Origin: Segetibacter aerophilus
Lineage (GTDB): Bacteria > Bacteroidota > Bacteroidia > Chitinophagales > Chitinophagaceae
Direction: 5' to 3'
Length of the DNA stretch: 64,000 nucleotides
NCBI RefSeq assembly: GCF_007991655.1
Contig: NZ_BJYT01000002.1
Coordinates: forward strand, 124,001-188,000
Below the pieces are notes generated by a model. It had not been told where the DNA came from and searched no databases. It was given only the letters and a program-made list of their open reading frames with translations. Position numbers and translations under genes: made by a program. Numbering within the stretch: position 1 is the stretch's first letter; each line of letters begins with the position of its first letter. Below, piece by piece: positions 8,310 to 16,195 of the stretch.

Positions 8310-8735
8310 TCACTTGTCGGTATGACTTCCCTGGAAATCAAATTCTGCTCTTTCAATTTTGCTCAAAATCTCTCGTGCTATTGACAGGTACGCTTTTAAA
8401 TATCTATCGCTATCTCCGATAGTCGTAGGTATGAGAATATTTGTCTCAGATAATTGACTTAGATAAGAGACAATCTTTGATTTCTCAAAAGCTAAAGCGG
8501 CAACTTCTGTATACAGATTATTTTCTGCAACATCAATCACAAGAAGGTTATCAAAAAACTCAATATTCGGTTTTCCAATAAATTTATCAGCAGGGTTGGG
8601 ATGAACTTTATTAGCAAAATAATCATTAGCTGCACAACCATCCCAATCTGCAGTCAGGTACTTCTGGCAAAACTCGCTGTTTCGCTGCTCTTGTCTTTGT
8701 TGTTTCGTAAGTTTCATAAAAAAAATTGCTGGCAA
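8310..8735 (-). CDS. Unknown small protein, first gene of a two-gene operon
   Basis: It encodes 141 residues from the ATG at 8735, or 135 from an in-frame ATG at 8717 (MKLTKQQ), which looks the more natural start. The product is soluble, with a charged N-terminus (KLTKQQRQEQRNSEF), a region with FFDNLLVIDVAENNLYTEVA and a C-terminal helix rich in Lys and Glu. There is no membrane segment and I recognise no family. It precedes the interrupted gene at 7600-8298 by 11 bases. The spacing implies a joint function, possibly defence given the neighbours, but nothing in the sequence proves that. Confidence 0.7.
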   Translation of the reverse strand: MPAIFFMKLTKQQRQEQRNSEFCQKYLTADWDGCAANDYFANKVHPNPADKFIGKPNIEFFDNLLVIDVAENNLYTEVAALAFEKSKIVSYLSQLSETNILIPTTIGDSDRYLKAYLSIAREILSKIERAEFDFQGSHTDK

Positions 8736-8781
8736 AGGTTTTCAGCTTTATGCAGTAGTGGTATTCATTGAGCTACTGTTA

Positions 8782-8860
8782 CTACCAACCCCAAAGCTCA
8801 TTAAAGATTTTTTGGTTAACGTGTTACTAAAGCCACTATTGCCTAAAGCTGCTGTTGGGC
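8782..8860 (-). repeat. Imperfect palindrome, attC-like, copy D
   Basis: On the minus strand the segment starts GCCCAACAGCAGCT and ends near AGCTTTGGGGTTGGT, so both end boxes can pair (GCCCAAC with GTTGG, AGCT with AGCT). GCCCAAC fits the integron R'' consensus RYYYAAC exactly; the other end is one or two bases off GTTRRRY. It aligns recognisably over about 70 bases with copy E at 9859-9942, including a shared ATTAAAGAT on the plus strand. Confidence 0.4.
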
Positions 8861-8947
8861 GTATTTAAGGGTATAACTAATTTATCCAATATTTTTTTCT
8901 ACCCAGCTCTATTGCCTTCGTCTTTCCGCCATATTGCCTATGCAATG

Positions 8948-9787
8948 TTACCTGCCGTTTTTTTTGTCCATGGTAAAAAAGTCGTCTATATTAATTGAGT
9001 TCGACGAAAACTTTTCTCCAACTGTCGTTGAAACAAGAGCACTCAAGGTTACCGCTTGACCTTTAAAAGGACGTAGTTGTTCAATGAATCCTCGTTTAAG
9101 TTCATACATCACTTGATATTGTTCGCCATATTCCATTTTCTTCGGAAAGGCAATAGGCTGCATTGGCTCAACCATGTGAAAGGAATCTGCATTACCAAGC
9201 AAAGGTTTGCTTAGGGTAAAATAGGGGCCATTAAAATATCTATGGCCATTTATTGTATTAGTAACAGTAACTCCGATATTCAAACTGGTTATCCCTTGAT
9301 ATTCGCTATACTGAATGTAGGTTGATAAATACACATTCCCTTTTGGTTCATTTTTTTCTGGTAACGGAATGTTAGGTTCCGCACCTAATTTCTTTATGAT
9401 ATTAGAAGCCAATTCTTCTGGTGACATGTTTCTTATATCCAAATGGCCAATAGTGGACCGAATGCCATCAAGCTCGGTGTCGTCCAATTTTACCGGTAAA
9501 ATATATTCTTCTTTGTTTTCGATGGCTCGAGCGATTGCCGTTCTAACCTCATATTGTGTCCATATCTTCTCCTTATAGTGCTGCGAGATAAAGGGTATAA
9601 AGTATTGTGATTGCCTCCGATAAATATAATCAAAGTGAATACCCAAGTCCTTACCCCAAAGGTCTACCTGTTCAAATCTATCATAAAAAACTGTTATGCC
9701 GTGAGCCTTGAGTAATTCAGCTACCTTTTCGACATAAGCTCTGTCTTCTCCAGCAAAAGATAGTGCAACTTGAAATTTATACTCCAT
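8948..9787 (-). CDS. TIR-domain protein with a beta-rich C-terminal domain
   Basis: Residues 1-135 form a TIR domain: opening strand KFQVALSFAGEDR, a helix, then ITVFYDRF, and WTQYEVR with Glu80 at the position of the TIR NADase catalytic Glu. Residues 150-270 alternate hydrophobic and polar residues, as in a beta-sandwich, and match no family I know. In known TIR effectors a second domain usually senses the trigger or a cyclic nucleotide. The protein is cytoplasmic. It stands as a single gene flanked on both sides by attC-like palindromes. It differs in domain order from the TIR protein at 728-1726, where TIR is C-terminal. A defence role is likely but inferred. Confidence 0.8.
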   Translation of the reverse strand: MEYKFQVALSFAGEDRAYVEKVAELLKAHGITVFYDRFEQVDLWGKDLGIHFDYIYRRQSQYFIPFISQHYKEKIWTQYEVRTAIARAIENKEEYILPVKLDDTELDGIRSTIGHLDIRNMSPEELASNIIKKLGAEPNIPLPEKNEPKGNVYLSTYIQYSEYQGITSLNIGVTVTNTINGHRYFNGPYFTLSKPLLGNADSFHMVEPMQPIAFPKKMEYGEQYQVMYELKRGFIEQLRPFKGQAVTLSALVSTTVGEKFSSNSINIDDFFTMDKKNGR

Positions 9788-9858
9788 AAATTATAGTTGA
9801 TAATTAAGGCATTGCTCCTACTATCAGGAGTTTGCAAAATAGCTGGTAATATTTTTCA

Positions 9859-9942
9859 GCTTAACATTGTGCTAAAGCCTATTAAAGATATTCTGTTTAA
9901 AGTTATTCCTCAACCTACTGTCTGCGTGAAGCTGTTGTTAGC
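9859..9942 (-). repeat. Imperfect palindrome, attC-like, copy E
   Basis: On the minus strand it starts GCTAACAACAGCT and ends AGCACAATGTTAAGC. The reverse complement of the first box, AGCTGTTGTTAGC, matches the last box with few changes, so the ends pair over both outer and inner boxes. GTTAAGC fits the integron R' consensus. The stop codon TAA of the upstream gene lies inside the first box, as in many integron cassettes. It aligns with copy D at 8782-8860. Confidence 0.45.
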
Positions 9943-10588
9943 AGTAGCCTTTTGACCATTCTGCTATTAGATTCGACATAACATTTATATGCTCATTGTA
10001 AAGTGCTCTTGGATGATGGGAGTCAATATAAAGCATCTTATTGTCCTGCCAGCAGTATCTGTCTAATCCGGGTATTAAAAATCCGTTTTTGTAATCCAAG
10101 TCGAAATAATCAAGGAAAAGATAAAGAGTGTTCCCACCTATGATAACGTTTGGCTTTATATTACTAATTTGTTCGTGTAAAACATGCGAACATTCTTTGT
10201 ATGCTTTTTTCAAAGCAGGATGGACATTTTTACTTGTATGCTCACCGGGATGTTTCATAACATTCAGGTATGAGATGTACCTTAAAAACTCTAAATCGTA
10301 TTCCGGTTCTCTCATTGCGTTAAATGAAATCTCCTCAAATACTTTTTTTGTTAATTTTGCAATATTCCTCCAAGTCGGATGCGAGAACCGAGCAGGTTCA
10401 GAATTTATCCATTTTCTACTATCCCAATTCCATTTTCCCCAACCGCCATCATCATAAGGCTCCCAAAGAATCCATGTCATTTTTATTTTGCAACTACTGT
10501 AAAAATTGTCATTTATAACACCGTCTAGAATTATCGTGTTAGCTTCATCTGAGTTGTAACAGCTTTTAATTTGATTCTCAAGATTCAC
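9938..10588 (-). CDS. Uracil-DNA-glycosylase-superfamily-like protein
   Basis: The 216-residue protein resembles the UDG superfamily in layout. ILWEP lies near residue 40, where the uracil-binding loop would be, and a beta strand IKPNVIIGGN near residue 145 resembles the family core strand. A C-terminal SHHPR near residue 190 sits at the place of the HPS motif. The usual catalytic GQDPY is not seen, so activity on uracil is uncertain. Divergent UDG-like proteins occur in defence islands and some act on invading modified DNA. The gene ends inside the palindrome at 9859-9942 and stands alone between two intergenic repeats. The assignment is tentative; a Rossmann-like fold of another family is possible. 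Confidence 0.5.
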   Translation of the reverse strand: MNLENQIKSCYNSDEANTIILDGVINDNFYSSCKIKMTWILWEPYDDGGWGKWNWDSRKWINSEPARFSHPTWRNIAKLTKKVFEEISFNAMREPEYDLEFLRYISYLNVMKHPGEHTSKNVHPALKKAYKECSHVLHEQISNIKPNVIIGGNTLYLFLDYFDLDYKNGFLIPGLDRYCWQDNKMLYIDSHHPRALYNEHINVMSNLIAEWSKGYC

Positions 10589-10636
10589 ACGGCTTTTCTT
10601 TAAAGGTTACTGCTAAGTTTGAAGTGTTATGAAGTT

Positions 10637-10694
10637 GTGGCATTTGAAAAACATGAAGGTGAATTAACCGCAAAAGCAAAATAGAAAATTTAAG
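10637..10694 (+). repeat. Intergenic repeat A, copy 2
   Basis: This copy aligns with 7378-7433. It contains TTGAAAAACATG and ATTAACCGCAAAAGCAAAATA. Upstream, GCTTTT and GGTTA (10584-10604) can pair with TAACC and AAAAGC here, giving a long two-box imperfect stem. It fills the gap between the UDG-like gene and the DUF6011-like gene. Confidence 0.5.
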
Positions 10695-10745
10695 TTGCAG
10701 GCCTAGAATATTTCCTGATTCAAAAAGAGCTTATTGTACCGCCAA

Positions 10746-11528
10746 TTATCCCCACTTGAAGCCTAAGTGTTGTGCACATGTAGGTCCAACTGCTGCACTA
10801 ATTGAACGTTTATCAGATATTGGTAGACCGCAGTTACTGCAATTTCCAGTTACACTTCCATAATAAACTAATTCCTTTTGAGGGTCATTAACAAAGCGTA
10901 GTAATAATTCAAAAACTGACCTGTTAGTAGTTGCATCATTAATAGGGCAAATCTTTCCGTTTTTATAAATTCGGGCCAGTTTTACTTCATCAGTTTCTAT
11001 AACTAAAGTGTCATAATCATAAACCCTTTTTATAAAACGTATTCTGTCTGTTGTTGTCACTGAAAACTTTTCGTCTCCTTTTGTTTTAGTCGTTTCTTTA
11101 AATTCTGTAACTTCCTCGTAGTAAAAGTTGATAGAATATTTAATACCGCTTTTGTCAATTAATCTTAGAGATGGCCGTTGTTGCTGGCTTTTGAGATTAT
11201 CAAAAAGTTGGAAAGCTTTATGAGTAGTCTTAACTCCGATAGGTAAAGGAGGAAGTGTCAACAAAAACGATACAGTATTAAGGTCTGTTTCTTCTATTGT
11301 TTTCATTGCATAAACATGCCCTGCGAATGTGTCAGCAGGTAAACTTTTTTTTAGTTGACTTCGTTTCCAAACTTGTCTTGCCTGACCATTTAAAAGTCCA
11401 CCGCAAATTCCCACGGCTTCTAAGTCGGTGAACAAGGTATCAATTGTCCTGTGCTCATAAGTAATTCTGCGTGCAGCTCTTTTGTCAAGTGGCACAAACT
11501 CTGCAATTAGATTTAGAGGCTGTGACAT
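10746..11528 (-). CDS. DUF6011-like zinc-binding protein
   Basis: The 260-residue protein ends with a compact Cys motif: CSNCGLPISDKRSI followed by a Gly-Pro-Thr-Cys. This is the pattern of the small zinc-binding DUF6011 domain found in phage and mobile-element proteins. The preceding part is beta-rich, with many Lys, Thr and aromatic residues and no known motif. It is soluble and probably binds nucleic acid through the zinc knuckle, which is an inference. It is the last of a row of minus-strand genes and is divergent from the integrase, with about 415 bases between them that must hold both promoters. Confidence 0.6.
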   Translation of the reverse strand: MSQPLNLIAEFVPLDKRAARRITYEHRTIDTLFTDLEAVGICGGLLNGQARQVWKRSQLKKSLPADTFAGHVYAMKTIEETDLNTVSFLLTLPPLPIGVKTTHKAFQLFDNLKSQQQRPSLRLIDKSGIKYSINFYYEEVTEFKETTKTKGDEKFSVTTTDRIRFIKRVYDYDTLVIETDEVKLARIYKNGKICPINDATTNRSVFELLLRFVNDPQKELVYYGSVTGNCSNCGLPISDKRSISAAVGPTCAQHLGFKWG

Positions 11529-11943
11529 AAGGGTAAGTACATTTTCATTGTTTATTCAGGTGCTAAATTGGAAGCACTATTGGCCCATAAGTTAAAATAT
11601 GTATTATTATTTATAAATACAATAGAACTACGATGCGGCGACGTAGGGATGAAACATTTGTTACTAAAGTACACATCCAAATGATACGATGGTGACCTAG
11701 GAGGTACCTAAATTTAAAGAGGCTTTAAGAGAGGTGAAAGAGTATCACAGCTCCTATTCCTGCCCTCCTTGCTATCCTTCTGTTAATTTCTACGTTTTTT
11801 ACAAGTTTCACGGCTTTTCAAAGCTTTTATCAGTTTTTATAGTCTGCCTAATAACTATTTTGTCAAAAGGAGAAACCTAAGTGCTTGGACAATAGTATTG
11901 TGCTATAGATGGGCCATCTAACCCATCAACAAACAAAAAATTT
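11529..11943. other. Divergent intergenic region upstream of the integrase
   Basis: About 415 bases between two divergent genes, presumably containing the promoters of both. It is AT-rich; I could not identify a convincing TAnnTTTG promoter box, operator or hairpin by eye. Confidence 0.4.
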
Positions 11944-13197
11944 ATGAAACAGCAAAACTTCTCAGTCTCACCTTTTTGGGATAGCAGAGCACTTGATTCA
12001 AAAACAAAGCTTTCCCGTATCATGGTAACTGTAAACATTGCAGGCCAATCACAATTTAGAATTTCAGTAAAATTGAAATCAACAAAGGAAGATTTTGAAA
12101 AAGCAACATCTTCTGCAAGGGTTCTGTCTGATGCAGCAAAAATGATTCGGAAAGACTTGAACGATTATTTGCAAAAAGCTGAAATAATTTTAGAGCGTCT
12201 TCAAAATCCAACAAAAGAGACATTTACACGCTTGTTCAAATCTTCAACAGACTTATTTCTATCCAGTAAAACTGACATAAGGATTTTGTTTGAGCAAAAA
12301 GTAGCTGATTTACACAAGGAAAGGTTTTCATCTTCATCAAATTGTAAGCTTGCTATCACTTCCCTCCACAAATACAAATCACCCTTATACTTCGAAGATA
12401 TCGACACAAAATTTTTGAAGGGTTATGTTCAATGGATGATAAGTCAGGGAAATTCAATAACTACCGCTCAAATTTACCTCCGGCAACTACGCTCTGTTTT
12501 TAATGATGCAATTAAGGCCGGCTATATCTCTGAAAGGCATTACCCTTTTAAAGGGTTTTCAATGGGCGGTAAGGTTAAGTCTAAATCTGTTTTATATCCT
12601 GTTCAATTGAAAGAATTGCTAGCTTATAAGACTGCTGGAATTAGGGAAACAAGGGCGAAGGCTTATTTCTTCTTTTGTTACCTATCGAACGGAATGAACT
12701 TCCGTGATTTAGCAATGTTGAAGTGGAAAAATGTTCACGGCAACATGATAACATTTGTAAGACATAAAACAAGGAACACTACAACTAATGGGCAAAAAGA
12801 GATAAAGGTGTACCTGCATGATTTATCAAAAGCTATCATCAAAGAGTGGGGAAATAAAAACACGCAGCCAGATGATTTTGTTTTTCCTATTTGTGATAAT
12901 AAGATGTCTGCTGAACACATTGATAAAACAATTACTCGGTACAAAAGAATATCAAACAAATTTTTAGCACCAATAGGGAAGAAGCTAGGCTTTGAAGTTC
13001 ATTTATGTCTTAACCTTGCGCGCCACTCATTTGCAACGAAATTGAAGATTGATAACAAGGTATCACTTGCGGCTATTAGTGACGCAATGGGACATACAAC
13101 CACCACAACCACTATGCATTATATGAAATCTCTACCGGATGAGATGATTAAAGAGATGTCATTACACCTTCTAGAATTCGACCCGCAGAAAAAATGA
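11944..13197 (+). CDS. Tyrosine recombinase / integrase
   Basis: The 417-residue protein has an N-terminal arm-binding region (about 5-50, beta strands MVTVNIAG and FRISVKLK). A SAM-like core-binding domain follows (about 110-205), then the catalytic domain. Catalytic residues visible are Lys275 in RHKTR, Arg360-His361 in NLARHSFAT, His384 in AMGHTTTTTT and Tyr393 in MHYMKS. The first catalytic Arg is not obvious: the usual site reads YLSNGMNF, with a possible substitute at Arg254. IntDOT-type integrases also lack this Arg. Position -3 from Arg360 is Asn rather than His. It should mediate integration and excision of the island or of part of it. It is not an IntI-type integron integrase by motif. 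Confidence 0.9.
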   Translation: MKQQNFSVSPFWDSRALDSKTKLSRIMVTVNIAGQSQFRISVKLKSTKEDFEKATSSARVLSDAAKMIRKDLNDYLQKAEIILERLQNPTKETFTRLFKSSTDLFLSSKTDIRILFEQKVADLHKERFSSSSNCKLAITSLHKYKSPLYFEDIDTKFLKGYVQWMISQGNSITTAQIYLRQLRSVFNDAIKAGYISERHYPFKGFSMGGKVKSKSVLYPVQLKELLAYKTAGIRETRAKAYFFFCYLSNGMNFRDLAMLKWKNVHGNMITFVRHKTRNTTTNGQKEIKVYLHDLSKAIIKEWGNKNTQPDDFVFPICDNKMSAEHIDKTITRYKRISNKFLAPIGKKLGFEVHLCLNLARHSFATKLKIDNKVSLAAISDAMGHTTTTTTMHYMKSLPDEMIKEMSLHLLEFDPQKK

Positions 13198-13254
13198 GGA
13201 AAATTATTGGGGTTTTTACTAATCTGTTTTGCAACCTGCCCATTACGTTTCTTA

Positions 13255-14238
13255 TTAAGGAGGTCCGATTAATTTCAAACGGTCGATTCCTCTTCTTAAG
13301 AATTCCACCATTTCAGTTATTTGTTCCTCTTCATCTATGATAAATTTGGCTACTTCTTTATAATGCCAATAATTATAGCCATGTCCCATATCTTCAAAAT
13401 ACCAGGTCTTCAACTTTTTCTTAAAGAAGTTATTAATTGCTGTAGCTTGTTTATTTCTCTCGGTCTTCGGGATATAAATTCTTACCGCTAGTTCTACTTC
13501 TTCCTGCCACCAATAGAATCCTGCTTCTATGCTATAAGTTTGAATGCCATCTTTCAATATGCTGCAATAGTTGTTGTACCGTTTTTCAGCGAGCCGCGTG
13601 CTTCGTGAAGAATCCTTCGAAAATTTTCCTATATTTTTTTCAAAAATGTTCTTTATCCCATCTAAAACCTCATCCATTTTTTTTATTGTACTTGCAATAG
13701 ATGAAAGGTTTACTAAATCCTGATAATGAAAGTTTTTTGAATCGGCCATATCTTTCTCTTTTAGATATTGTTGCAACTGTCTTGTAATTTGTTGTTCGCT
13801 TCCGCCAATAATGTCAAAGACGTCTGCCCATTTTATTTGTTGAAATTTAATTCGAGTTTCCTCAATCTCCTTGCAATCGTAGTATTTAGTGAGATAAACT
13901 AAATGTTTTTTAAAAGCTACTTTTTCGACCAAAATGTTGCGATAATCATTCAACTGATTAGGCCTTTCAAGATGTTCGATTTTACACTCAATTAGAATAA
14001 TTGTATTAGATTGGTTTAAAACAATTTCTATGTCAGGTCTTCCGTAATTGTATATAGGCTGTGTCTTTACACAGTAATCGTCTTCGTGATTAATACCAAG
14101 TAATATTAAAAAGTTGGTAAAGAATGACTTGTCTTCCTGCAGACAGAAAGCAAAAATTTCAATAATAAAGTTCTCATTCGAATCTTTATTCTCTCTTTGC
14201 CTATATGAATATATTCTGTCAAAAATTGAAGTGGTCAA
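13255..14238 (-). CDS. PD-(D/E)XK nuclease-like protein
   Basis: The 327-residue protein carries a PD-(D/E)XK core near its N-terminus: GRPDIEIVL with Asp69, followed by ILIECKIE with Glu84 and Lys86. The layout fits the PF14281-type nuclease family that is common in defence islands. The C-terminal half (about 170-327) has long charged helices and an aromatic segment WYFEDMGHGYNYWHY that may bind a target. There is no helicase or methylase partner next to it. It is convergent with the integrase, with only 57 bases between the stops. I infer a cytoplasmic DNA-cutting role, probably defensive. Confidence 0.75.
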   Translation of the reverse strand: MTTSIFDRIYSYRQRENKDSNENFIIEIFAFCLQEDKSFFTNFLILLGINHEDDYCVKTQPIYNYGRPDIEIVLNQSNTIILIECKIEHLERPNQLNDYRNILVEKVAFKKHLVYLTKYYDCKEIEETRIKFQQIKWADVFDIIGGSEQQITRQLQQYLKEKDMADSKNFHYQDLVNLSSIASTIKKMDEVLDGIKNIFEKNIGKFSKDSSRSTRLAEKRYNNYCSILKDGIQTYSIEAGFYWWQEEVELAVRIYIPKTERNKQATAINNFFKKKLKTWYFEDMGHGYNYWHYKEVAKFIIDEEEQITEMVEFLRRGIDRLKLIGPP

Positions 14239-14893
14239 AGCTGTTCGATTGATAATAACAATTCCCCTATAAAAATCATTAAAAGCTGCCTGCTACACGT
14301 AAATTAGTCCAATTGTCTGAAATTTATTCATTTCCGCAATCCCTCCTATCCAATATACATCCACTTGAGCACATCGCTTTTTTCCTGCTGTATTTTTACC
14401 ACGTTGTTTTCCAGTCGCATTTCCTACCCCTAATTCACAATTAAAAGTGCTGCACCTTTTATCGCTTAATACTAAAATGGTCATCCCCTACAGGTTCAGA
14501 CATGTCTCTCCACATTGCTTATTTTTTTAAAATACAAGTAGAGCAAACGGTTGTTTTTGAGTTATTTTGATTAAACACTTTTTAAGCAACTATTTCATCA
14601 GTTTCACTTTGCGAGTCCTTAGCTGGGAAAAAAATGGTAAGCTTGTAGTTATCTCAAAGGTGTAAAGTAAGCCTTCATAACCCAACTTACCTGCCTTTAT
14701 AATGCACTTTCCAATGCACTTGCAAAGACCATATCAGTTTAAAAAGCCTAGAAACGGTTAAGACACTTACTGCCATTGGCTTCCATATCAATCAACTATT
14801 CCTGTTAGCAGGAGGCATCACCTGATTACAAATCAGATGTGCTATTTTTTGGAATTTGTTTCTTAAAAAAACTTCTATCATCAGTCGGTGTTA
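14239..14893. other. Intergenic region with right direct-repeat copy
   Basis: About 655 bases without a supported gene. A minus-strand frame at 14293-14484 lacks protein-like character. The region contains the second copy of the double AATGCACTT motif (14701-14721). Nothing else stands out. Confidence 0.5.
14701..14721 (+). repeat. Direct repeat, right copy (double AATGCACTT)
   Basis: AATGCACTT, TCC, AATGCACTT; one base differs from the copy at 2152-2172, in the same orientation, about 12.5 kb away. The integrase lies about 1.5 kb inside this end. A boundary role for the pair is possible but unproven. Confidence 0.45.
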
Positions 14894-15328
14894 TCAGAAC
14901 TTCTTATTCCACTTTGGAAGCCTTTTCTCCTTTTCAAAGTATGTCTGAAGAAGGCATGATTCAACATAAACTGGACTATGAATTAAGTCGTTGTAATGTG
15001 TAACATACCAGCAAACCTCGAGGCTTTCAATATTATCCATTTTCATTTGCAGTGGAAGTGAAACGTGCCTTTTCATATTTCCAAATTGATGCCCGTTTAC
15101 AATTCTCCCCCAAATTCCACCAGAGCCTGTCTTTCTTATTGAAATTTTTCCGTCGTTTGCAATGTGACCCGAGCAGCCAATATAAATGAGTGTCTTTTGT
15201 GTTGTTACATCGTAGAAGAGATAAATGCCGGCCTTAGTATTTGGAGCATTACAAACTGTTTTCAGATTTTGATTTAGGCTAAAGTGAAAACTACCGCTAC
15301 TTTCATACTTCTTTAATATTTCCTCCAT
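14894..15328 (-). CDS. GIY-YIG nuclease-like protein
   Basis: The 144-residue protein has the GIY-YIG signature: GIYLF (34-38) and, 12 residues on, YIG (49-51). An Arg-rich strand with RKTGSGGIWGR follows, and Glu123 in VESCLLQ sits where the metal-binding Glu is expected. It is essentially a single-domain nuclease with about 30 extra residues at its N-terminus. It follows the PD-(D/E)XK gene at 15339-16031 by 10 bases in the same operon. Two different nuclease folds in one small operon suggest a two-component cutting system, or one enzyme nicking while the other guides. This is an inference. Confidence 0.8.
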   Translation of the reverse strand: MEEILKKYESSGSFHFSLNQNLKTVCNAPNTKAGIYLFYDVTTQKTLIYIGCSGHIANDGKISIRKTGSGGIWGRIVNGHQFGNMKRHVSLPLQMKMDNIESLEVCWYVTHYNDLIHSPVYVESCLLQTYFEKEKRLPKWNKKF

Positions 15329-15338
15329 ACTAAAAGTT

Positions 15339-16031
15339 TTACATCACAGGCTTTTTTATCAGTACGCTATTTTCTTCACTTTGATTCTCTAGCCAGCTTT
15401 CCAAAGACTTCACAAACCTTGCCGTTAAATCATCACTTTGGTTACTGAGATAATCAGCAACATCAGTAAAGGAAATAATGTTGTTTGCGTTGCGGGAATT
15501 GGTAGGTTGAATGTAAACAACAGTAATTTCATAATCTTTACTCGTGTTTCTGCAAACATCCTTATCCAGTGACAACCAGCCAATCTTTGATAGTAAGGCA
15601 ATAAGGTTGTTGTACTTCCTTTTTTGAATGGTAGCACTATAAATTTGAATGATACCGTTCATTAACGCTGGAATGTTGATTTCCTTTGCTTTCTGCAAAT
15701 ACAAATCTTGTTTCTCACGCCGCGAAGTTTGGTCGGTCTTCAACTCAATAAAATAGACCTTTTTCGCTTCTTCGCAAACAGCAACATAATCAATCTTTAC
15801 AGATAGGTTTACGCTTTCATTTTCTTCTAAAATGCCACCAATCCTTATAGGGAATTCAGGAACAATAAAATCAATGCCGTCACCAAATTTTTTCTTAATT
15901 ATTGTATCAAGGTAGATAGCGAAAAAAATGTCTGCTCGTCTTTCAAGTTGATAGGCCGGCAAATTTCTCCATTCGTCCAGCAATGAAAAAAGTTTATCAA
16001 TAAGAGGCTTTGGGTTTAACGCATTATCCAC
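15339..16031 (-). CDS. PD-(D/E)XK-like protein paired with GIY-YIG
   Basis: The 230-residue protein has a helical N-terminus and then a restriction-like core: KIDYVAV with Asp81 and, 12 residues after it, VYFIELKTD with Glu96 and Lys98. A Gln/Tyr-rich helix follows (QDLYLQKAKEI), as in many PD-(D/E)XK folds. The C-terminal third contains a strand ITVVYIQP and a helix with an acidic end. It is the first gene of a two-gene minus-strand operon with the GIY-YIG gene. It has no motor, methylase or recognition domain of known type, so targeting must come from its own unknown C-terminus or from the partner. I recognise no named system with this pair. Confidence 0.75.
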   Translation of the reverse strand: MDNALNPKPLIDKLFSLLDEWRNLPAYQLERRADIFFAIYLDTIIKKKFGDGIDFIVPEFPIRIGGILEENESVNLSVKIDYVAVCEEAKKVYFIELKTDQTSRREKQDLYLQKAKEINIPALMNGIIQIYSATIQKRKYNNLIALLSKIGWLSLDKDVCRNTSKDYEITVVYIQPTNSRNANNIISFTDVADYLSNQSDDLTARFVKSLESWLENQSEENSVLIKKPVM

Positions 16032-16195
16032 GGATGTTTTTTTAAAATGAAAATTAGACTTCTTTTTCTCGCCACAAATTATTTTCCGGCTATTCGAATA
16101 TACTTTTCCTCGGACATCCTCCTAGCCGCACTAATCGGTTACTTACTCCTAAATCTTAAAAACTATCGGTAATGGGAATATTTAAAATATAAACA

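Noticed and set aside
11944-13197. Integron integrase IntI to go with the attC-like sites
   Set aside because: The protein has the arm and SAM-like domains of Bacteroidota element integrases and no sign of the extra IntI patch; it is not an integron integrase by motif.
14293-14484. 63-codon minus-strand frame
   Set aside because: Cys-rich mixture without secondary-structure pattern in a gap that otherwise holds no gene.
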